From NCBI GenBank assembly GCA_028554755.1, contig JAPTOF010000003.1:25274001-25338000 (forward strand): DNA of 64,000 bases. The letters run 5' to 3'. The notes under the pieces were generated by a model. It was not told the origin of the DNA. It did not search any database and saw only the letters and a program-made list of their open reading frames with translations. The DNA is from Cordia subcordata. Its lineage: Eukaryota; Streptophyta; Magnoliopsida; Boraginales; Cordiaceae. The translations under genes and the position numbers were made by a program. The stretch's first letter is position 1, and each line of letters begins with the position of its first letter. Of this stretch, positions 22,901-31,502 are shown one piece after another.

Positions 22901-24519
22901 CATGTATTTCCAATTATTGGACCTATATCTACCTTTCCTCATTCAAGAGTCAAATTCTGCACTCAACAAGAACTTACAAATACTTGCTCGAAGGCATGGA
23001 CATATGCAAACTGAATTGAGAAGTTTTGATACTCGGTAAAATGAATAGAAAAGTATCAGTGCCAAGCATGGTAAGAAATTGGGACCTGCAATTCCATGTG
23101 GTGCCATAATCGCAGCTTAACAACACAAGTGCCCTGCTATGCTTCATTACTTCATTTTCCAGACTATTTAAGGAAAATGAGGAAGGAGTTGATACACCAT
23201 GACCTTCGTGCTCCTCCTTATTTACCATCTTATACCGTTTAAATGCTGCCAAGAAGGCGTGCTTAGCTGCATCGTATAATGGAAAAAGAATCGCAGTTGA
23301 AATTCCCAATTTATGGTCTCTGTTCCAGAAAAACATATCAGAAGCATTAGCTTCTGATGCATTCAGTTGAATGGTAGCCTCGTTGGGGTGAGGCACATTA
23401 CTCCCAGCCTCTTCATTTAACACAGCAAACTGGGATGGATGGATAAACCCTACTTCATCACTGCAAGGCAATAGATAAAGCAAGAGATATTGGTCTTATT
23501 ATAAAGAGTAGAACATAAAAGGTTTGCTAAACAACCAACTTACTTAACATCACTCAAAACTAACTTCACATTTTCATCTTATATCACTGAAAATTCAACT
23601 ACACACGAATAAACCAAATGGCAGCTTGGTGTATGGAGTGGTTGCTAATGTGGTCCAGAGAAGGGTCGTGTCCGCACAACCTTACTTTGAATTCTTCCAT
23701 TTTCAGATACTATGAAATTATGATAAATGAATTATTAAAAGCATTTTCGTGTATTGTGTGTATATAAATTTCACCAATAAATCCTAATTAACCCTAGAAA
23801 AAATTAAAATGCCCAACTAATTTAATGCCATTCATAGATAGCTTCTCATTTTCATATCTTCTGGCTGAAAATTCAATAGCATATCAAAGAGATATCAGGT
23901 AACCTAGTGCACAAAATTCCTACTATGTATAGACGCAGCTACGGGTCTAACCAATGCTGAGAACTTTTGCACGCAGCCACACTTGTGCATATATATGTGC
24001 ATGTGTGTGCATGTGTGTGTGTATATACACACACTAGTGTCACACCCGTGCGATGCACGGGGACCGACATATGTAATTGGATATATTAAAGCTATAGAGA
24101 TCTTGCATCTTACTAAATAGTTATTAAAACAATTGTATATTATGACATTAATAAAACAATGATGATATATATAAAAAAAGGGCATAATATTAATTAAATT
24201 AAAATGTTTAATACACGAATGGAACTAAATAAATGATGGAAAACAAAAAATGACCTAAGAATGGGCATATTTAATTAATTGATAAGTAATTATAGAAAGC
24301 TTGTCGTATAGAAAAGCTTGTCGTATAGAACAACACTTGGCAGTACCAAATTATAACTTATTTTGTTTTATTATACAATGTATAGAATATATATATATAG
24401 AGGGAGAGAGAAAGAGAGAGAGAGAGTTATTAAGAGGAAATGCTGGCTTACATCAAAGGATCAGATTCCAATATGAGCTGCAGCTGATTCAATAGGTGGG
24501 AGGGGTCTGCTATGCTCAT
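10904..24519 (-). CDS. PTAR1: PTAR1 homologue, prenyltransferase alpha-subunit repeat protein, 10 exons
   Basis: Coding exons in order: 24519-24452, 23460-23086, 21845-21735, 21485-21395, 19604-19536, 19198-19121, 18380-18294, 11934-11884, 11372-11145 and 11038-10904, giving 1293 nt and 430 aa. PPTA-type helical repeats are visible: [48 protein letters not shown]. The block [18 protein letters not shown] matches human PTAR1 (KHWASMHVSDHSGFHYRQ). PTAR1 is related to protein prenyltransferase alpha subunits; in animals it forms geranylgeranyltransferase III, which modifies YKT6 and FBXL2. The same role in plants is inference. Start ATG 24519 opens [23 protein letters not shown] noncoding 5' exon probably lies upstream, since an acceptor TGTGCAG sits at 24570 and a donor TTAG|GTATATC near 24705. 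Intron 7 carries a copia element in the same orientation. The sequence upstream of exon 1 has been rearranged by the palindrome. Confidence 0.88.
11944..12136 (-). repeat. copia-1 3' LTR (193 bp)
   Basis: On the + strand it starts TGTTGAAAG and ends TACTACTAACA, matching the other LTR at 16811-17045. It is 42 bp shorter because its internal 14-bp array has 4 full units against 7. It directly abuts the target duplication next to PTAR1 exon 8. Confidence 0.93.
12061..12122. repeat. 14-bp minisatellite inside the copia-1 3' LTR (4 units)
   Basis: Units of the type (C/T)CATAACTCTATT(A/G) at 12061, 12075, 12089 and 12103, followed by a partial unit. The partner LTR has seven such units plus the same partial unit. 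Confidence 0.9.
12137..12148 (-). other. copia-1 polypurine tract
   Basis: Immediately internal to the 3' LTR, the minus strand reads CTTGAGGGGGAG and then TGTTAG. This is the classic copia polypurine primer for plus-strand synthesis. Confidence 0.85.
12144..16403 (-). pseudogene. copia-1 gag-pol, disrupted
   Basis: Gag begins at ATG 16403 and is interrupted by two TAG stops between about 16240 and 16150. Its zinc knuckle ([14 protein letters not shown]) has Tyr where the last Cys should be. Protease [11 protein letters not shown] lies near 15300. Integrase has the H-C-C zinc finger (CESCQLG near 14820) and the D-D-E core ([21 protein letters not shown]). A 10-bp duplication near 14840-14860 shifts the frame between the integrase start and the CESCQLG block. 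A one-base loss near 13350 shifts the frame in the reverse transcriptase after PLHQLDIK. The RT active-site YIDD is still readable near 13100. RNase H (12144-12629) is open, with [20 protein letters not shown]. The element could not move by itself. Confidence 0.88.
16525..16563. repeat. (CT)n followed by poly(T) in the copia-1 leader
   Basis: TCTCTCTCTC then about 20 consecutive T in the untranslated leader between the primer site and gag. It is a simple repeat with no further signal seen. Confidence 0.8.
16792..16810 (-). other. copia-1 primer binding site (tRNA-iMet)
   Basis: Directly inside the 5' LTR, the minus strand reads TGGTATCTAGAGC. This resembles the initiator-Met primer site TGGTATCAGAGC with one extra base. 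Confidence 0.75.
16811..17045 (-). repeat. copia-1 5' LTR (235 bp)
   Basis: This is the longer LTR, with seven 14-bp units at 16928-17025. By eye it differs from the 3' LTR by about nine substitutions outside copy number, and all of those I can align are transitions. A short tract TATTTATAACATATAA is present in both. Confidence 0.93.
17589..17795 (-). mobile_element. LTR-like remnant in PTAR1 intron 7
   Basis: On the minus strand, 207 bp begin TGTGACGCAAGG and end AGAGTTCATAACA, so they have TG...CA ends. They contain a TATA-box-like TATAAATAG and, downstream, AATAAAAGTC before the end. This is the promoter and poly(A) order of an LTR. Just upstream (17800-18132) an open minus frame ends [18 protein letters not shown], a basic motif reminiscent of retrotransposon polyprotein linkers. 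No partner LTR or target duplication was found, so it is a solo or truncated element. Confidence 0.45.
20036..20077. repeat. GA/G-rich simple repeat in PTAR1 intron 4
   Basis: GAGAGAGAGA followed by a run of G and further GGGAGAGGGAG units. It is a low-complexity purine tract with no coding content. Confidence 0.8.
24045..24061. repeat. perfect 7-bp hairpin motif in PTAR1 intron 1
   Basis: CCCGTGC-GAT-GCACGGG is a perfect inverted repeat with a 3-base loop, preceded by a TG/CA dinucleotide tract. Similar CCCGTGCNNNGCACGGG strings occur widely in plant repetitive DNA, so this is probably the end of an old transposable element. Confidence 0.5.
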
Positions 24520-24805
24520 TGCAGTGTTTCAAATCTCGTAGAGACAGACAATGGATAGTATAAACTACAGCCTGCACAGAAAGGAGATGAGATTGTAGCA
24601 GAAGAAAGATTATGTGTTTGTTAAATCATAAAAAGCATATGCTCAGAACGCATTTTTAGCATTGATAGCAATGATCAACTACAAAAGTGCTGGATGATAT
24701 ACCTAATAAAGATGACAGAAGCATGAAAATTGCTGATTTTTGGACCATTCTTCAGCTTCCCACCCTTGTTCGTACCAAAAGACCAACATTTTCACTACAT
24801 TTGGA
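24377..24805 (+). repeat. segment X, copy 1 (PTAR1 exon 1 and 5' flank, in use)
   Basis: Runs from the (TA)n/(GA)n tract in PTAR1 intron 1, through exon 1 (24452-24519) and the 5' UTR intron, to TTTGGA at 24805. The same segment recurs inverted at about 27660-28070 and direct at about 28311-28724. In copy 3 TTTGGA continues into AATTAAATGG. Here it switches to arm A, with a 2-bp overlap GA at 24804-24805. Confidence 0.85.
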
Positions 24806-24871
24806 GACCTCTGGCAGCTGCAACAAGTCGGCATCGAGACTCGCCACGTCACTATTAAAATCCATATCCAT
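24752..24871 (-). CDS. chimeric 39-codon ORF (PP2A B'' start fused to PTAR1 5' UTR)
   Basis: At the left palindrome junction the minus strand carries the copied PP2A B'' start codon (24871) and its first 22 codons ([20 protein letters not shown]...). It then reads out of frame into the PTAR1 upstream exon for 17 more codons and stops at 24752. If the copied PP2A promoter is active, this would be an upstream ORF in a PTAR1 transcript. It is a product of rearrangement and no function is claimed. Confidence 0.4.
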   Translation of the reverse strand: MDMDFNSDVASLDADLLQLPEVSKCSENVGLLVRTRVGS

Positions 24872-25143
24872 CTCCCTCTTTTGTATCTCAAAAGATTATC
24901 GAATTCAAATCCACAACAATCTCCAGATCTTCAACCGCTTTCTCAATCATCAAACATACCCCAACTCAACAAAGCATAAAATTCCTTCACTTCTCCTCGC
25001 GTCACATCGATGTGAAACGATGCCTTAAATTCAAATCAACGCCTCTGCTCTCAATTGGAAAAAGGAATATGTATACCTAAGGGATTTAGAAATTGCAAAT
25101 TCGTAGATCTTGGAGGCGAAGGGAGAAGGGGTGATTCAATGGA

Positions 25144-25151
25144 AAACCCTA
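25144..25151 (-). promoter_or_regulatory. telo-box in the copied PP2A B'' 5' region (left arm)
   Basis: AAACCCTA on the + strand, TAGGGTTT in the direction of the copied promoter. It is the mirror of 31223-31230. Confidence 0.5.
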
Positions 25152-26669
25152 GGATTGGGATCGGAAGGAAAGGTGGAAAGCTATGGAGCGAGTGTGTGAA
25201 GTGTGTGAGAGAGAAGAAGAAAAGGCAAGGGTGCAGAGACAGAGTTTAGAGTATAAGTGTATAGTATATGATATGATACGTTAATTAATATGTTATGATG
25301 GGGGATGATTTACCTGAAAAAACTATCACAGAGAAAAAAAACAACGAAGAATGGGGAGACTGGGGAGGGCTCCAGAGCCAGAAAGCCCGAAGTAGTGGTG
25401 TGGCACGTGCTTGCTGTGTGATTTGCTTAAAGTTCTCTTCTGAAAATTTATTTTTTTAAAAGAAAATCGATTTAAAAAATAAAAATTAAACTTTTTTCAT
25501 ATTTTTAATTTTTTAAGATTTAATCTTAATGCTTACTGTAAATGTTACGTACATTTTTCAAACAAAAAAAAAGTATTTTTTTTATTAAAAAAAGACAATC
25601 TAAATAGGACCTTATATTGGTATTTTTCATTTTTAGGTCCAAAATAGATTTGATTTTTTAATTACTATTTGTACCTTCATTATAATATACAACAAATAAT
25701 TTATTAGAGATTTAATAGTCTTTTATTATTCCAAAATGTGTTTGGCTGGCAAGTGTGAAAATTATTTTTTAATACAAACAAATTAAAACATTTGTTTGTG
25801 TTTGTTGGCTTTGGCACCTCAAGTGTTAAGAGTTGTGTATACCATCGTTTATTTTTATTATTTTCAAATAACATTAGTCTTCCCTTTAATTTAAAATTAA
25901 ATTTGCAAATGTCATTAATTCAGACTAATTGCTAATAGCGTGCTATGTTATAATATTTTTCAAACCTCTTTAATCTATCATCGTAGATCAATATATATAC
26001 AACGCTATTAATAAAATAATATGTAAAAAACTTATGAGATTTTATAAAATGTTGTATCATATTTCAAGAAGCCACGTGAAGTGAAAGTGAAACTTTATAT
26101 TAACTATCTTCTAAATCGTGACTAAATGAATAATGGTAAATTCTTATTAATATGGAATGAACTTTTATTTTCTTTTAGAGCATTTAATTTTATTTTATTA
26201 TTTACATAACTTGTTTATAGTGTTATTTATTGTACTTTATATATTACGTCTTTATTTTTTTAATATTATATATTATTTTATAATCTTCACATAAAAATTT
26301 ACTACAATGCCCATTTAGATCAAATTTAAGTAAATCCTAACTTTATTATACAAAAAAATTCTCTTACATATTTTTTTAAAATCTTATTCCTTTTTAAAAT
26401 ATTGTAATGGACGTCCAACTCAGCGGCTTGTCTACTTATAAAAAATTAGGATGGCTCCTTAAGAAGGGTGTTCACAGAAAACGAAAACCAGAATAATATA
26501 TGTTTACAAAACAAAGAAAAATCTCAAAATGAAAACTGAAAAATAAATTTTTAAAATTTTCCCTTTTTTTTTTGTGGGTATATTTTTCTTTTGTTAAATT
26601 TAAAAAGTTATCCATTTAGAAAACACACCAAAATCCCAATATTTCAAATTCTTTATTAATTTTTAACAA

Positions 26670-26830
26670 ATGAATGTAACGCCCTCCCCTTGGTATCCCC
26701 CCACCTGGCCCCCCGCACCCTCCGCCCTCCCCCAACAAAAACTCCCACAACAAAACCCCCTTACCTCCTCACTTCCAGGGTCGAAGCTTCTCTTCCCCCA
26801 TAAACGGTTGCGAGGTGATCTTGTCTTTTT
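26670..26830 (+). promoter_or_regulatory. inverted copy of the putative PTAR1 promoter/5' UTR (left arm)
   Basis: A C-rich, relatively GC-rich island in an AT-rich region, ending in a donor-like GCGAG|GTGATC near 26815. Its mirror at about 29560-29710 has the orientation expected for the original PTAR1 promoter and first noncoding exon. The arms differ here by several small indels in C runs. Confidence 0.35.
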
Positions 26831-27946
26831 TAGGTTATTATTTTACTCTCTACAAGATTGAAAACTTAACTGTACGTTAAAGTGTGATTTTCTCCCTCTT
26901 TCTTTTTTATTATTTTTTACTTTCCACAATATTGGAGCTTTTAGTGGTGTATGCAAATTTCGTTACGATTTCAGGCATTGTCATTGTAAATCATTGTTGT
27001 TGAAGCTTTTCTAATCGTCGAAAGCATTGCAATAGTTGTCAGTTTTGCAATAATTGCGATTGCCTTGAGTTATTTTGTTTCCAGGAGGTGTAATTTTCGG
27101 TTTCTTTGTTGGTTTAAACTACTTTTGCTTGGATTCTGTTAAGTATCGTAAGAGATGTCTTAGTTCATTATTTTATCGTAATTGTGGTGATCGTGATTAG
27201 CAAGTGTAATTTTCAGTTTTAGCATTGTTTTAAGTTTGTGTCTTTTGTATTGTATTGAATGTAGTAAGATTTGGCTTAGTTCTCAGTTCTGTTTCAGTTG
27301 TGATTAACACAAATCACATGATTTTAATAGGTGTTAATTTCAGTTTTAACGTGCTATTGAAATATATGCTTCGTACTTTGTAAAGTTGATAGTTAAGGTT
27401 TTATGCCAGTGGCTGTTTCTGACACGTGATGAATTGTCTTCACCATGGAACATCAATACTACATTAAGTGGGTTGAAAATCAAGTACAAAGAAACAAAAC
27501 ATCGGGTGAAATACTAAATTATGTTTGCCCTAAATTATACATTGAGAGTATATGAGATCTGAGAAATATTTAATTCCAAGATGCATGTGAAACTAGTGGA
27601 ATCCAAAAAGATGGAAACGGCTTTAAAGATCTCATCCAAGAAGTTCTGTTAATTCCATTTAATTCCAAACGTAGTGAAAATGTTGGTCTTTTGGTACGGA
27701 CAAGGGTGGGAAGCTGAAGAATGGTCCAAAAATCCGCAAATTTCATGCTTCTGTCATCTTTATTAGGTATATCATCCAGCACTTTTGTAGTTGATCATTG
27801 CTATCAATGCTAAAAATGCATTCTGAGCATATGCTTTTTATGATTTAACAAACACGTAATCTTTCTTCTGCTACAATCTCATCTCCTTCTCGCGTGCGCA
27901 GTTTATACTATCCATTGTCCGTCTCTACGAGATTTGAAACATCGCA

Positions 27947-28009
27947 ATGAGCATAGCAGACCCCACCTATTGAATCAATTTGACTCATATTGGAATCTGT
28001 TCTTTTGAT
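27947..28009 (+). pseudogene. decayed inverted copy of PTAR1 coding exon 1
   Basis: Starts ATGAGCATAGCAGACCCC like the real exon, but is 63 bp instead of 68. A 4-bp deletion brings in a stop after about eight codons, and there are several substitutions (CAATTTGACTC in place of CAGCTGCAGCTC). A donor-like GTAAG follows. It is part of the inverted X copy. Confidence 0.8.
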
Positions 28010-28034
28010 GTAAGTCAGCATTTCCTCTAAATAA

Positions 28035-28035
<1 letters not shown>

Positions 28036-28105
<70 letters not shown>
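28036..28105. repeat. palindrome centre: (CT)n(TA)n(GA)n
   Basis: A self-complementary run of CT, TA and GA dinucleotides around position 28071, where inverted X turns back into direct X. The matching tract at 24377-24425 in PTAR1 intron 1 shows that this simple repeat was already at the breakpoint. Confidence 0.85.
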
Positions 28106-28112
<7 letters not shown>

Positions 28113-28194
28113 ATTAAGAGGAAATGCTGGCTTACATCAAAGGATCAGATTCCAATATGAGCTGCAGCTGATTCAATAGGTGGGAGGGGTCTGC

Positions 28195-28226
<32 letters not shown>

Positions 28227-28278
28227 AATGCTGGCTATATATATATATATATAGAGAGAGTTATTAAGGGGTCTGCTC

Positions 28279-28310
<32 letters not shown>
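28106..28310. repeat. scrambled microhomology region at the palindrome centre
   Basis: Contains a direct but truncated X copy (28106-28198, broken after GGGTCTGCTAT), then short out-of-order pieces of the same sequence: GAAATGCTGGCT at about 28226, GAGTTATTAAG joined to GGGTCTGCT at about 28258, and GA/TA tracts in between. A complete X copy resumes at about 28311. Confidence 0.75.
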
Positions 28311-28336
<26 letters not shown>

Positions 28337-28370
28337 AAGAGAGAGTTATTAAGAGGAAATGCTGGCTTAC

Positions 28371-28438
28371 ATCAAAGGATCAGATTCCAATATGAGCTGC
28401 AGCTGATTCAATAGGTGGGAGGGGTCTGCTATGCTCAT
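28371..28438 (-). other. intact distal copy of PTAR1 coding exon 1
   Basis: All 68 bases match 24452-24519 by eye, including ATG and the GTAAGC donor. It lies downstream of the uninverted intergenic region, so it may be the ancestral exon still next to its own promoter. Splicing to exon 2 at 23460 would give the same protein through a 4.9-kb intron. Confidence 0.6.
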
Positions 28439-29559
28439 TGCAGTGTTTCAAATCTCGTAGAGACAGACAATGGATAGTATAAACTGCAGCCTGCACAGAA
28501 AGGAGATGAGATTGTAGCAGAAGAAAGATTACGTGTTTGTTAAATCATAAAAAGCATATGCTCAGAATGCATTTTTAGCATTGATAGCAATGATCAACTA
28601 CAAAAGTGCTGGATGATATACCTAATAAAGATGACAGAAGCATGAAATTTGCGGATTTTTGGACCATTCTTCAGCTTCCCACCCTTGTCCGTACCAAAAG
28701 ACCAACATTTTCACTACGTTTGGAATTAAATGGAATTAACAGAACTTCTTGGATGAGATCTTTAAAGCCGTTTCCATCTTTTTGGATTCCACTAGTTTCA
28801 CATGCATCTTGGAATTAAATATTTCTCAGATCTCATATACTCTCAATGTATAATTTAGGGCAAACATAATTTAGTATTTCACCCGATGTTTTGTTTCTTT
28901 GTACTTGATTTTCAACCCACTTAATGTAGTATTGATGTTCCATGGTGAAGACAATTCATCACGTGTCGAAATAAACATCCGGCATAAAACCTTAACTATC
29001 AACTTTACAAAGTACGAAGCATATATTTCAATAGCACGTTAAAACCGAAATTAACACCTATTAAAATCATGTGATTTGTGTTAATCACAACTGAAACAGA
29101 ACTGAGAACTAAGCCAAATCTTACTACATTCAATACAATACAAAAGACACAAACTTAAAACAATGCTAAAACTGAAAATTACACTTGCTAATCACGATCA
29201 CCACAATTACGATAAAATAATGAACTAAGACATCTCTTACGATACTTAACAGAATCCAAGCAAAAGTAGTTTAAACCAACAAAGAAACCGAAAATTACAC
29301 CTCCTGGAAACAAAATAACTCAAGGCAATCGCAATTATTGCAAAACTGACAACTATTGCAATGCTTTCGACGATTAGAAAAGCTTCAACAACAATGATTT
29401 ACAATGACAATGCCTGAAATCGTAACGAAATTTGCATACACCACTAAAAGCTCCAATATTGTGGAAAGTAAAAAATAATAAAAAAGAAAGAGGGAGAAAA
29501 TCACACTTTAACGTACAGTTAAGTTTTCAATCTTGTAGAGAGTAAAATAATAACCTAAA

Positions 29560-29710
29560 AAAGACAAGATCACCTCGCAACCGTTTATGGGGGAAGAGAA
29601 GCTTCGACCCTGGAAGTGAGGAGGTAAGGGGGTTTTGTTGTGGGAGTTTTTGTTGGGGAGGCGGAGGTGCGGGGGCAGTGGGGATACCAAGGGGAGGGCG
29701 TTACATTCAT
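29560..29710 (-). promoter_or_regulatory. putative original PTAR1 promoter/5' UTR island
   Basis: A G-rich stretch on the + strand (C-rich on the transcribed-sense minus strand), unlike the surrounding about 25% GC DNA. On the minus strand it ends GGTTGCGAG|GTGATC, a good splice donor for a noncoding first exon. The assignment is by composition and position only. Confidence 0.35.
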
Positions 29711-31222
29711 TTGTTAAAAATTAATAAAGAATTTGAAATATTGGGATTTTGGTGTGTTTTCTAAATGGATAACTTTAAATTTAACAAAAGAAAAATATAC
29801 CCACAAAAAAAGGAAAATTTTAAAAATTTATTTTTCAGTTTTCATTTTGAGATTTTTCTTTGTTTTGTAAACATATATTATTCTGGTTTTCGTTTTCTGT
29901 GAACACCCTTCTTAAGGAGCCATCCTAATTTTTTATAAGTAGACAAGCCGCTGAGTTGGACGTCCATTACAATATTTTAAAAAGGAATAAGATTTTAAAA
30001 AAATATGTAAGAGAATTTTTTTGTATAATAAAGTTAGGATTTACTTAAATTTGATCTAAATGGGCATTGTAGTAAATTTTTATGTGAAGATTATAAAATA
30101 ATATATAATATTAAAAAAATAAAGACGTAATATATAAAGTACAATAAATAACACTATAAACAAGTTATGTAAATAATAAAATAAAATTAAATGCTCTAAA
30201 AGAAAATAAAAGTTCATTCCATATTAATAAGAATTTACCATTATTCATTTAGTCACGATTTAGAAGATAGTTAATATAAAGTTTCACTTTCACTTCACGT
30301 GGCTTCTTGAAATATGATACAACATTTTATAAAATCTCATAAGTTTTTTACATATTATTTTATTAATAGCGTTGTATATATATTGATCTACAGATGATAG
30401 ATTAAAGAGGTTTGAAAAATATTATAACATAGCACGCTATTAGCAATTAGTCTGAATTAATGACATTTGCAAATTTAATTTTAAATTAAAGGGAAGACTA
30501 ATGTTATTTGAAAATAATAAAAATAAACGATGGTATACACAACTCTTAACACTTGAGGTGCCAAAGCCAACAAACACAAACAAATGTTTTAATTTGTTTG
30601 TATTAAAAAATAATTTTCACACTTGCCAGCCAAACACATTTTGGAATAATAAAAGACTATTAAATCTCTAATAAATTATTTGTTGTATATTATAATGAAG
30701 GTACAAATAGTAATTAAAAAATCAAATCTATTTTGGACCTAAAAATGAAAAATACCAATATAGGGTCCTATTTAGATTGTCTTTTTTTAATAAAAAAAAT
30801 ACTTTTTTTTTGTTTGAAAAATGTACGTAACATTTACAGTAAGCATTAAGATTAAATCTTAAAAAATTAAAAATATGAAAAAAGTTTAATTTTTATTTTT
30901 TAAATCGATTTTCTTTTAAAAAAATAAATTTTCAGAAGAGAACTTTAAGCAAATCACACAGCAAGCACGTGCCACACCACTACTTCGGGCTTTCTGGCTC
31001 TGGAGCCCTCCCCAGTCTCCCCATTCTTCGTTGTTTTTTTTCTCTGTGATAGTTTTTCAGGTAAATCATCCCCCATCATAACATATTAATTAACGTATCA
31101 TATCATATACTATACACTTATACTCTAAACTCTGTCTCTGCACCCTTGCCTTTTCTTCTTCTCTCTCACACACTTCACACACTCGCTCCATAGCTTTCCA
31201 CCTTTCCTTCCGATCCCAATCC

Positions 31223-31230
31223 TAGGGTTT
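31223..31230 (+). promoter_or_regulatory. telo-box (TAGGGTTT) in PP2A B'' 5' region
   Basis: It sits in a CT-rich leader (31135-31270) typical of plant 5' UTRs of highly expressed genes. TATA-like TATACTATACAC lies at about 31105. Confidence 0.45.
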
Positions 31231-31502
31231 TCCATTGAATCACCCCTTCTCCCTTCGCCTCCAAGATCTACGAATTTGCAATTTCTAAATCCCTTAGGTA
31301 TACATATTCCTTTTTCCAATTGAGAGCAGAGGCGTTGATTTGAATTTAAGGCATCGTTTCACATCGATGTGACGCGAGGAGAAGTGAAGGAATTTTATGC
31401 TTTGTTGAGTTGGGGTATGTTTGATGATTGAGAAAGCGGTTGAAGATCTGGAGATTGTTGTGGATTTGAATTCGATAATCTTTTGAGATACAAAAGAGGG
31501 AG

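Larger units (their letters stand above)
24804..28071 (+). repeat. palindrome left arm (arm A plus inverted X)
   Basis: This is the reverse complement of the right arm. Start 24804 pairs with 31570, and paired landmarks keep a constant coordinate sum of 56374 for the outer third (for example 24871 with 31503, and 25144-25151 with 31223-31230). The sum drifts by 5-15 bases further in, so small indels exist. It contains an inverted PP2A B'' promoter, 5' UTR and first 22 codons, the GC-rich putative PTAR1 5' region (26680-26820), and a decayed PTAR1 exon 1. By eye identity is very high outside the central few hundred bases. Confidence 0.9.

Noticed and set aside
22974..23100. Continuation of PTAR1 exon 2 past 23086 ([14 protein letters not shown]...)
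   Set aside because: The frame stays open by chance; the AG|GTCCCA donor and the next exon (KQIVSK...) restore the conserved WNxRK motif.
24687..25028. Open + frame MLDDIPNKDDRSM... repeated at 27570 (-) and 28606 (+)
   Set aside because: It is antisense to the PTAR1 5' UTR exon in segment X and recurs only because X was copied. No protein family is recognised.
25055..25249. Open frame MEKGICIPKGF..., repeated at 31125-31319 (-)
   Set aside because: Antisense to the CT-rich leader of PP2A B''. It exists twice because it lies in both palindrome arms.
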